Shown: one piece after another, positions 1-4,666 of the stretch | Layout of the letters: every line of letters begins with the position of its first letter | Numbering within the stretch: position 1 is the stretch's first letter | Source: Gammaproteobacteria bacterium | Lineage (GTDB): Bacteria; Pseudomonadota; Gammaproteobacteria; Ga0077536 | Direction: 5' to 3' | Assembly (NCBI GenBank): GCA_030639105.1 | Contig: DAOWDI010000132.1 | Coordinates: 1-6,061 of the forward strand | Length of the DNA stretch: 6,061 nucleotides | The notes under the pieces: model-generated | What the model was told of the DNA's origin: nothing | Databases searched by the model: none | Seen by the model: the letters and a program-made list of their open reading frames with translations, nothing else | Position numbers and translations under genes: made by a program

Positions 1-365
1 CGCATCAGATCCGCCGAAAAGCGGACATACCGTGCGGCGGTACGGGCTGTCGCTTTGACGCGCGCGCGCGGATGAGGGAGCAGTGGATATCGAGATTCGA
101 TCGCGCCCCCGGCAACGTTGAAGGATTGACCCTCGGAATCGGTAATGGCGACATCGCCCGATAGCAGATAAAAAATGGATTTGTCGTCCTGACCCGTGCG
201 GAAGACATCATCGCCGGGGGCACAGCTTTCGACGCCCGTCGCGTTTGCGATAGTGTCGAATTCAGGGTCGCTCAAGTACCGCAACGGCAACAGGTTACGA
301 ACGCTGCGCAGTGCTTCGTCACGCTCGACGGCAGACCCGAATTTGTTTTGTCGGTGTAGCGCCAC
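1..365 (-). CDS. Cyclic nucleotide-binding (CNB) domain protein, partial (3' end beyond the window)
   Basis: Reading leftward from a GTG at 365 gives 121 residues that stay open to the window edge. Residues about 24-117 look like a CNB (Crp/Fnr-type sensor) beta-barrel: an entry helix (NLLPLRYLSDPEF), then APGDDVFRTGQ, then FYLLSGDVAITDSEG, the usual 'G-x-x-[IV]-x-x-x-G ... Y-x-L-x-x-G-x-[VL]' pattern. The stretch where a true cAMP site has G-E-[LI]...R-[ST]-A reads AIESRYPLLPHPR...ARTAARYVRF, so the phosphate-binding cassette is not canonical and cAMP binding is doubtful. The start is chosen because GGAGA lies about 8 nt upstream (373-377) and an in-frame TAG lies further upstream. The effector domain is out of view, so the protein may be a regulator, a rhodanese fusion or a kinase-like sensor. 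An intrinsic terminator at 459-485 separates it from gloC, so it should have its own promoter in 366-458. Confidence 0.8.
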   Translation of the reverse strand, partial: MALHRQNKFGSAVERDEALRSVRNLLPLRYLSDPEFDTIANATGVESCAPGDDVFRTGQDDKSIFYLLSGDVAITDSEGQSFNVAGGAIESRYPLLPHPRARVKATARTAARYVRFSADLM

Positions 366-756
366 GCTAGTTTCTCCAACACATATAGTGGATTTCGGTT
401 CTATAGCGGCAGCGTGGCGAAAGATCTTTACCCGCGTTCGGCGCCCACGGACGGGGACAAAAAACCCCGCACTAAGGCGGGGTTTACGACCGACGATTTG
501 GCCTTGCCAAGCAAGGTCCTTCCTGTTGATGAGGCGCTTTAATATTACATATGACGCGTCAATTGGGCGGCCGCGTCGATACTGCCCTCGCCGGTTCGGT
601 ACAATAGCGATAGTACGGCCACTTAACCGTAACCATAGCAGATGGAACGCGGGACTACCTTATGCACCGCAGCAAATGGACGCATTTTATCACTTGCTCA
701 CAATTTGAAGGGCCGGGACGCAGTAGGTACGGGTGGAGACGTATCACCCGGGACGG
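366..756. other. Gene-free gap between gloC and the CNB-domain gene; possible small-RNA locus
   Basis: This 391-base stretch holds the minus-strand terminator at 459-485 and no ORF I can support. The gap between the gloC stop (757) and the terminator is unusually long, about 270 nt. A -10-like TAAAAT lies on the minus strand at 689-684, with only a poor -35 match, so a transcript of roughly 200-220 nt ending at the terminator is conceivable. A short hairpin (CGGGTG...CACCCG, 730-750) lies just after gloC, flanked by a direct repeat CCGGGACG (713-720 and 748-755). Another small inverted repeat, CCTTG/CAAGG, lies at 503-517. Minus-strand ORFs of 20-25 codons exist but lack good ribosome-binding sites. 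The transcript idea is inference only. Confidence 0.3.
459..485 (-). terminator. Rho-independent terminator, minus strand
   Basis: Read on the minus strand, a perfect 9-bp stem (AAACCCCGC / GCGGGGTTT, plus-strand positions 462-470 and 477-485) encloses a 6-nt loop. The closing TTT runs on into three more T residues (459-461), giving a six-T tract. On the plus strand there are only three T residues after the stem, so minus-strand termination is favoured. It ends transcription coming from gloC, or from a short transcript starting between 486 and 756, and insulates the CNB-domain gene. Confidence 0.85.
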
Positions 757-1401
757 CTAATCGTTCAACTGATCGGCGACGAAGGGATTCGACTGCCGCT
801 CTTCCCCGAATGTCGACATCGGGCCATGGCCCGGCACGAAAGCGACATCATTCCCAAGTGGCCACAAGTATTCGGTGATCGAACGGATGAGCGTCGCATG
901 ATCCCCGCGCGGAAAATCCGTGCGACCGACCGAGCCCTTGAACAGGACGTCACCAACGAAGGCAAGCTTTGCGGTGCGATGAAAAAAAATGACATGTCCT
1001 GGGGTATGGCCCGGGCAGTGATACACCTCCATCCTTTCATCTCCGAACGTCACTTCATCGCCTTGCGTGAGCCATCGGGCAGGGGTGAATGCACGAGCGG
1101 GCGGGAAGCCAAAGCGTTGGCTCTGCTGTGGTAGCGTATCGATCCAGAACTGGTCCTCTAAGTGCGGTCCCTCGATCGAAACGTCAAATTCCTGGCTTAG
1201 TTGCTCTGCCGCGCCCGCATGGTCGATGTGAGCATGGGTGAGGAGGATCTTATCCACCGTCACGCCGTTCTCGGTCACTGCCCGTCGAATGGCGTCCACA
1301 TCACCGCCCGGGTCGATGACCGCGCCGTGCAGAGTACGTTCGCACCAGATGATGGAACAATTCTGGTGAAAGGGCGTAACCGGGGTAACGGCGATTTTCA
1401 T
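757..1401 (-). CDS. gloC: GloC (YcbL-type) hydroxyacylglutathione hydrolase, MBL-fold type II glyoxalase
   Basis: A complete 214-residue protein, the normal length for E. coli YcbL/GloC. It hydrolyses S-D-lactoylglutathione to D-lactate and glutathione, the second step of glyoxalase methylglyoxal detoxification in the cytoplasm. The binuclear metal site is complete: THAHIDH at residues 55-61 (H56, H58, D60, H61), H132 in CPGHTPGH, D151 in VGDVLF and H192 in VPGHGP. The N-terminus (PVTPFHQNCSIIWCE) and the run VGRTDFPRGDH with PGHGPMSTFGEER are close to YcbL. It lacks the C-terminal glutathione-binding helical domain of classical GloB, as expected for GloC. The ATG at 1401 has no strong ribosome-binding site, but the protein start matches the family. 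It is divergent from the cupin gene and is followed by the terminator at 459-485. A related MBL hydrolase activity is the main alternative. Confidence 0.95.
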   Translation of the reverse strand: MKIAVTPVTPFHQNCSIIWCERTLHGAVIDPGGDVDAIRRAVTENGVTVDKILLTHAHIDHAGAAEQLSQEFDVSIEGPHLEDQFWIDTLPQQSQRFGFPPARAFTPARWLTQGDEVTFGDERMEVYHCPGHTPGHVIFFHRTAKLAFVGDVLFKGSVGRTDFPRGDHATLIRSITEYLWPLGNDVAFVPGHGPMSTFGEERQSNPFVADQLND

Positions 1402-1606
1402 GGGCGATATCGGGCGTTGGTAGATGTCGACGGCGCAGTGTAGACGAAAAACACCTATAATTGCGACGGGCCGAACGGAACTTTCGGGCTCGGCGCCGAT
1501 TGTTTTAGCTGGGATCTAATTGTAGCCCCGTGGGGGTGATATGTTAGGCTCTTACGGCTACAGTCCGTCTACGCTGCCGCCATGACAAGGAGTCATTTTC
1601 AGACCA

Positions 1607-1636
1607 ATGAATCGAGGCTACCCACGGGTTCCATGA
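1607..1636 (+). other. Possible 9-codon leader ORF overlapping the cupin start (ATGA)
   Basis: An ATG at 1607 opens a frame reading MNRGYPRVP, and its TGA stop (1634-1636) overlaps the cupin ATG (1633-1635) as ATGA, the classic geometry for translational coupling. AAGGAG at 1587-1592 is the only strong Shine-Dalgarno match nearby. It lies 14 nt before this ATG, longer than ideal, and about 40 nt before the cupin start. The leader is therefore a plausible way to load ribosomes for the cupin, but the ORF is short enough to be chance. Confidence 0.25.
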
Positions 1637-2157
1637 GTGAACAGGTACACATCATCAGAGCCGAGAAGGCTTTTGAGTTCAAGCACACGATATCGCACCC
1701 GTGGAATCCGGATACGATCATACCGGGGACTCAGCTGGACCGCATGGTCGGCTTGGAGCGAATGCGGGTTAACGTGGTCCGGATCCCGGCAGGCGGCGAG
1801 GCATCGGTATATCACTCGTACCAATGCGAGGAGGAGTGGATATTTATTCTGCAGGGACAAGGTGTCATCGACATTGACGGTCAGGAACATTTACTTGGCC
1901 CCGGCGACTTCGCCGGGTTTCCAGCACGCTCTTTGCCGCATCAATTGAAAAACCCGTTCAACAAGAGCCTCATCTGTCTCATGGGCGGCGAGCACTGCGC
2001 CGTAAACATAGCGGATTTCCCGCGCCTCGGTAAACGCTTATTTCGCCACGGCGATATCATGGAAGTCTACGATACCGCCGATGCCGAGGAGTCCGGGCCC
2101 GCAAACCTCGACGAGATCGTAACCACGAATTACCGCAAGTCACTGAGGAACAAATAA
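1633..2157 (+). CDS. Single-domain cupin protein (COG3837-like)
   Basis: The product is 174 residues from the ATG at 1633. An in-frame ATG at 1582 would add 17 residues (MTRSHFQTNE...), but these look unlike the family N-terminus, which typically begins close to MSEQVHIIRA. The N-terminal arm with HPWNPD (22-27) and the beta-barrel core fit uncharacterised cupins of COG3837: VNVVRIPAGGEASVYH, then EEEWIFILQGQGVIDIDG, then LGPGDFAGFPA. Cupin motif 1 normally reads HxH(x)3-4E; here it is H61-S-Y63-Q-C-E66-E-E, so the second histidine is tyrosine. Motif 2 keeps H103 and N107 (PHQLKN). Metal binding may be altered, so a dioxygenase or isomerase function should not be assumed. Members of this group are often small soluble proteins of unknown substrate. 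It is transcribed divergently from gloC across a 231-bp gap, and I see no terminator after it. Confidence 0.88.
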   Translation: MSEQVHIIRAEKAFEFKHTISHPWNPDTIIPGTQLDRMVGLERMRVNVVRIPAGGEASVYHSYQCEEEWIFILQGQGVIDIDGQEHLLGPGDFAGFPARSLPHQLKNPFNKSLICLMGGEHCAVNIADFPRLGKRLFRHGDIMEVYDTADAEESGPANLDEIVTTNYRKSLRNK

Positions 2158-2407
2158 GGGTCTGGCGCCATTGAGTTCAGGATCCGAGCGTCCGGCTTCA
2201 ATACCCCCCCCCCGACCTGGATTGCGAAGTCTGAGGCTCACGCATCGGTGGCGGAAAAGTTGGTCGATACCCTATCCGGTACAGCTACAGACCACCTCAT
2301 CCTCGAAGCCGGATCCGACCAATCGATACGCTATTTGCTCCATCCGCCGACCACGATACCAGAAGCCCGATTCCGCTCAACGCGGATCTACTACCCTGCG
2401 CCTTGCC
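2158..2407. other. Non-coding or unrecognised stretch with a 10-base C run
   Basis: No gene can be supported between the cupin stop and the paaK remnant. The stretch includes ten consecutive C residues (2204-2213). One plus-strand frame (about 2221-2400) is open and reads fairly protein-like (ASVAEKLVDTLSG, then DHLILEAGSDQSIRYLLHPP), with a possible ATT or GTG start but no ribosome-binding site. It continues as antisense to the paaK remnant until a stop near 2475. It may be a piece of another decayed gene joined to the paaK fragment. I do not recognise it. Confidence 0.25.
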
Positions 2408-2557
2408 TTCGGGGTGGACGCCAGCGGCATCAAATTTCTTACGGTATACCGCTACATTCTCATAGGCGTGTTTGAGGCTCCAGCTCAGGCGCTCAAGCTG
2501 GAGTTCCCGCAGTTTCACGGGCTCGGCGGTTTCGATGAGTTCCAATACGTCGCTCAT
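2408..2557 (-). pseudogene. paaK: 5' remnant of a phenylacetate-CoA ligase (paaK) gene
   Basis: From an ATG at 2557 the minus strand encodes 50 residues that look like the N-terminus of phenylacetate-CoA ligase: LELIETAEPVKLRELQLERL, then LKHAYENVAVYRKKFDAAGV and HPE. E. coli PaaK has the same block (IETASVDELQALQ, then KHAYENVPMYRRKFDAAGVHPD). The family is about 430-440 residues long. Here similarity stops at the HPE codons near 2408, and the expected continuation (DLxxLxDLxxFPFTTKxDLRxNYPF) is absent in all three frames. The same frame runs on for about 37 unrelated codons to a TGA at 2297. The adenylate-forming core is wholly missing, so this cannot be an active enzyme; the intact one activates phenylacetate for the paa pathway. 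A weak GGGG lies before the ATG. Either a deletion or insertion left this stub, or the assembly was misjoined here. Confidence 0.7.
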
Positions 2558-2643
2558 GACGCTACCCCATGTTGTTGTCACAGCCGTTAGAAGGTTTTGT
2601 GTCCGGACCATATAGGGCGCCGGGCGGTCTCGATTAGTAATCA

Positions 2644-2671
2644 TTGTTAACATCGTCTAAACAGATATTCA
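2644..2671 (+). promoter_or_regulatory. Weak candidate sigma-70 promoter ahead of the 211-residue ORF
   Basis: TTGTTA (2644-2649) and TATTCA (2666-2671) are separated by 16 nt, in an AT-rich patch about 100 nt before the ATG at 2770. Each box matches the consensus only partly. Nothing else in 2558-2769 stands out apart from GGAGGAG at 2742-2748. Confidence 0.2.
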
Positions 2672-2769
2672 GCTACCTTTACGACAACAAGGTGCCATTG
2701 CATGCTCCCAACACCGTGAATCAGTAATTCTGGCAACAACCGGGAGGAGTACGAACCGAGACCCGATCC

Positions 2770-3405
2770 ATGACTGCTTTTTCCCGCAAAACCATCGCCA
2801 AGGCCCTGTCTATCATAGGTCTCAAGAAGACATTTATTGCGCTTCGACGGGGCGATTCCTTTTCGATAAACCGACTGCAGACCGAGAACGGTGAGCTGAT
2901 ACTAAATCGTATCGGTACCTTTGCGGATCCCGAGCCGCTCATCATTGGACGCATCGGCCTGCCCGATCCGAAACTCGGTATCCGATGGACAAACAGTATG
3001 ACGTTTTATGGCTCCTGGTTTGACGAATTGGCGTTAAGCGATTCGGATTACCGGATTAGAAACAACATTCTTTTGCTGTCCCGGGAAAAGCTGCTCGACC
3101 AAGTACAACGCGACGACAAATACGGTCTGATCGGAACCTACTATTCTGTATTCCTGAAAATCATGAGTGTCCAAAAGGGTATACCGTTGGTATTGCTCGA
3201 CAACACATTGCTCAGGCTCAGTAGTTTCCCGGTGATCATTCCGCACCTCGCCGACAAAGTCCTGGAGAAGGAACTCACGGGCCTGCTGCGTCTGTTCCTG
3301 AAAAAGGAACTGGCCGACAATATAAACAACGCCGACGGAGGGATCAGCATCGATGAAGTCACGGAAGACGATGCCGGGAAATATTTTTCGGGTCAGCAAT
3401 CGTAG
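2770..3405 (+). CDS. Hypothetical protein, 211 residues, family not recognised
   Basis: A complete ORF of 211 residues with coding-like codon use (CTG, GAC, CGC, AAC and ATC frequent). I do not recognise the family. No signal peptide or clear transmembrane helix is visible. The N-terminus is basic (FSRKTIAKALSIIGLKKTF). A middle block holds aromatic residues (TNSMTFYGSWFDELALSDSDYRIRNN), followed by a predicted helix-rich half (REKLLDQVQRDDKYGLIGTY, then LLDNTLLRLSSFPVIIPHLA and EKELTGLLRLFLKKEL) and an acidic tail (SIDEVTEDDAGKYF). The best Shine-Dalgarno, GGAGGAG at 2742-2748, is 21 nt before the ATG, which is too far for normal initiation. The true start may be an unusual codon in between, or translation may begin weakly. 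It has no close co-directional partner: the paaK stub lies upstream on the other strand and the frameshifted gene converges on it from the right. An antisense frame of 121 codons (3034-3399) is open but shorter. Confidence 0.6.
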   Translation: MTAFSRKTIAKALSIIGLKKTFIALRRGDSFSINRLQTENGELILNRIGTFADPEPLIIGRIGLPDPKLGIRWTNSMTFYGSWFDELALSDSDYRIRNNILLLSREKLLDQVQRDDKYGLIGTYYSVFLKIMSVQKGIPLVLLDNTLLRLSSFPVIIPHLADKVLEKELTGLLRLFLKKELADNINNADGGISIDEVTEDDAGKYFSGQQS

Positions 3406-3438
3406 GCCTTCGGCCGCATTCCATCGTTGGCGACACTG

Positions 3439-3821
3439 TTACGGCGCCACATTCTCCGCTGCAATCAAACTTTCCAAGGTAGAGCCAAAATGGGTTAACA
3501 CACCGTTTGCTTCGTTGGTATCGATGTCCATCTCGATCAAATAGGCAGGAGTAACGCAAACGAGCACGTCCTGAACGATCAGATCTCTGGCGCCGCCCGT
3601 GATCGCAACTTCTACGTGATCGCCGCCTTCTACGCCGAAACGTGTCACATCCACGGGGGAGTTTCAAAGGCAACAACCGTTGCCTTGGCGATACGAAAGC
3701 CCGTACCGGTACGGTTGATTTCCGTGGCAATTTGTTCGTCAAGTATTGAACTCAGGCCGGCGCTGCGCAGAAAGCAGAAGCCAAGTACCAGTGCAAGGCG
3801 ATATTGCCAAAACGGCAGTAA
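3439..3821 (-). pseudogene. Small hypothetical gene apparently broken by a one-base frameshift
   Basis: Two overlapping minus-strand frames join into one sensible protein. The upstream frame (3821-3645) reads a hydrophobic N-terminus (YRLALVLGFCFLRSAGLSSI) followed by LDEQIATEINRTGTGFRIAK and ATVVAFETPP, then stops. The downstream frame (3654-3439) reads VDVTRFGVEGGDHVEVAITG, then VQDVLVCVTPAYLIEMDIDT, ending ESLIAAENVAP. They meet at five G residues (3655-3659; C residues on the coding strand). One more base there would restore a continuous reading with ETPPVDV across the join. No standard start codon lies in the upstream frame. An ATG at 3825-3823 is one base out of frame, so a second lesion near the start is possible. 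The N-terminus suggests a signal peptide or membrane anchor. I do not recognise the family. It could equally be an intact gene carrying sequencing errors, or the 71-codon GTG-started ORF alone. Confidence 0.4.
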
Positions 3822-3939
3822 GCATATTCGTTCAGCTAACGTTTAGATTAGGACGACTATTCTGTGCATCCCCCAAATATTGTTACCGAATAATTAATAG
3901 AGCTTTTGATCATAAGGAGTCGAGAGCGTAAGGCTAACA

Positions 3940-4029
3940 GTGACAATCATCACGGGTGCGAGTGAACAACAACGCAAACTGTGTGCCGGAGCCGAAGTCG
4001 TGTACGATTGCGCTCCGGTAACCCATTAA
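3940..4029 (+). other. Possible short ORF (29 codons) upstream of the secreted protein
   Basis: A GTG at 3940 with AAGG six nt before it opens a 29-codon frame (VTIITGASEQQRKLCAGAEV, then VYDCAPVTH) ending in TAA 33 nt before the next gene. It has no recognisable family and may be chance, since the same bases form the inverted repeat at 3986-4018. I list it because it has a well-spaced ribosome-binding site. Confidence 0.2.
3986..4018 (+). promoter_or_regulatory. Inverted repeat / RNA hairpin in the leader of the secreted-protein gene
   Basis: CCGGAGC (3986-3992) pairs with GCTCCGG (4012-4018). Within the 19-nt intervening sequence, TCGTGTACGA (3998-4007) can fold on itself, so a two-tier hairpin is possible. 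It lies 44 nt before the ATG at 4063 and is followed by TAACCCATTAAAAATTG rather than a T tract, so it is not a typical terminator. It could be a 5' UTR structure or an operator; no function can be assigned. Confidence 0.35.
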
Positions 4030-4062
4030 AAATTGTTATTTCAGCAATAGGAGAGAGGATCC

Positions 4063-4365
4063 ATGAAACAAATCTTGATCGCTTTAGTCGTTAGTGGCGT
4101 ATTTCTACTTTTACCGCTTCACGCCATCGCCGAAGAAGCGACGAAACTCAAGCGAATGGGCGAAGGAACAGTCGATACGGTAACTTCACCGGGTCAGATC
4201 GTGAAAGGGATCTCAGAGGACGCCGAAGAGCACGGACCTGTTGTCGGTACGGTAACAGGAACGGTCAAGGGGACGGCCAAAGCTACCGGACAGGCCGTCA
4301 CGGGCGCTGCCAAGGTTGGCGTCGGCGCCGTCGAAACCGTCCTGAGCCCGGTTACCGGCGAGTAG
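4063..4365 (+). CDS. Small secreted glycine-zipper protein, TIGR04073-like
   Basis: A complete 100-residue protein. AGGAG at 4049-4053 is 9 nt before the ATG, so the start is well supported. Residues 1-23 form a typical Sec signal peptide (MKQ, then ILIALVVSGVFLLLPL), with likely cleavage after HAIA into EEATKLKRMG. The mature protein is about 77 residues. Glycines at 58, 62, 66 and 70 form a GxxxGxxxGxxxG glycine zipper in GPVVGTVTGTVKG, continuing G76, G81, G86, G88. The motif GxG[TA]V[DE]TVxSP occurs twice, at residues 33-43 and 86-96. The layout (KLxRG..NxxTSP near the front, GPxxGxxxGxxKG in the middle, a final VxxxxSP) resembles the small secreted proteins of TIGR04073, described as exosortase-system associated, but I see no exosortase gene or sorting signal here. 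Glycine zippers suggest membrane association or oligomerisation in the periplasm or outer membrane. It is a monocistronic unit closed by the terminator at 4413-4451. Confidence 0.85.
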   Translation: MKQILIALVVSGVFLLLPLHAIAEEATKLKRMGEGTVDTVTSPGQIVKGISEDAEEHGPVVGTVTGTVKGTAKATGQAVTGAAKVGVGAVETVLSPVTGE

Positions 4366-4412
4366 GGATACGGTCGAGGCCTGCCGCCGAACAGCGACAG
4401 GCGACTGGACGC

Positions 4413-4451
4413 AAAAGGGGTCGAACCGTGAGGTTCGGCCCCTTTTGTTTT
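4413..4451 (+). terminator. Strong rho-independent terminator after the secreted-protein gene
   Basis: A 15-bp stem pairs 4413-4427 (AAAAGGGGTCGAACC) with 4432-4446 (GGTTCGGCCCCTTTT), with a single T-G wobble and a GTGA tetraloop, followed by GTTTT. It starts 48 nt after the stop codon at 4363-4365. The A-run on the left arm means it can also terminate minus-strand transcripts, though no minus-strand gene ends here. Confidence 0.92.
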
Positions 4452-4666
4452 CCCCGCCCGTTACCTCTCAGTACTTCCTTCATACGTGGCTAGTGGGCTC
4501 AACGGCCGCTGAGGCGCCATCCAACAAAACCATAGTCGCCGAAGGCGGACAATCACCGATTGGAACCTGCCCCGCAACGAGTCCGTGATGATGGGCTACT
4601 CAGCTTATTAAGGGATCCTTACATTCGCGGTCTCCAGTTCTACTCACGCCAGGTTAGGATATGCCC
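4452..4666. other. Intergenic region upstream of the 5-oxoprolinase gene
   Basis: These 215 bases separate the terminator from the hydantoinase gene. I see no convincing sigma-70 promoter pair and no supported ORF; a 64-codon plus frame starting at 4560 runs into the real gene out of frame and is a shadow. A small GC hairpin (CGCCGAAGGCG, about 4537-4547) is present. The promoter of the downstream gene must lie here, but I cannot place it. Confidence 0.3.

Noticed and set aside
196..708. 170-codon plus-strand open frame over the CNB gene and the gap after it
   Set aside because: It is rich in Arg, Ser and Pro with no family resemblance, overlaps the supported minus-strand CNB gene, and runs straight through the minus-strand terminator. 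It is an antisense shadow.
733..1134. 133-codon plus-strand open frame
   Set aside because: It is antisense to gloC, whose catalytic motifs are complete; the composition is not protein-like and there is no ribosome-binding site.
2248..2475. 75-codon plus-strand ORF as a complete gene
   Set aside because: The second half (after about 2400) is antisense to the well-supported paaK remnant and reads as low-quality sequence. At best, the first part is a fragment.
3034..3399. 121-codon minus-strand open frame opposite the 211-residue protein
   Set aside because: It reads fairly protein-like and cannot be wholly excluded, but the plus-strand frame is much longer, complete and has better codon use.
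3403..3422. Hairpin GGCC-TTC-GGCC just after the 211-residue ORF as a terminator
   Set aside because: The stem is only about 4-5 bp and no T tract follows on either strand.
3359..3742. 127-codon minus-strand open frame
   Set aside because: It contains long arginine runs typical of an out-of-frame reading. The first part shares the frame of the proposed hydrophobic N-terminus, but past 3645 the neighbouring frame is the protein-like one.
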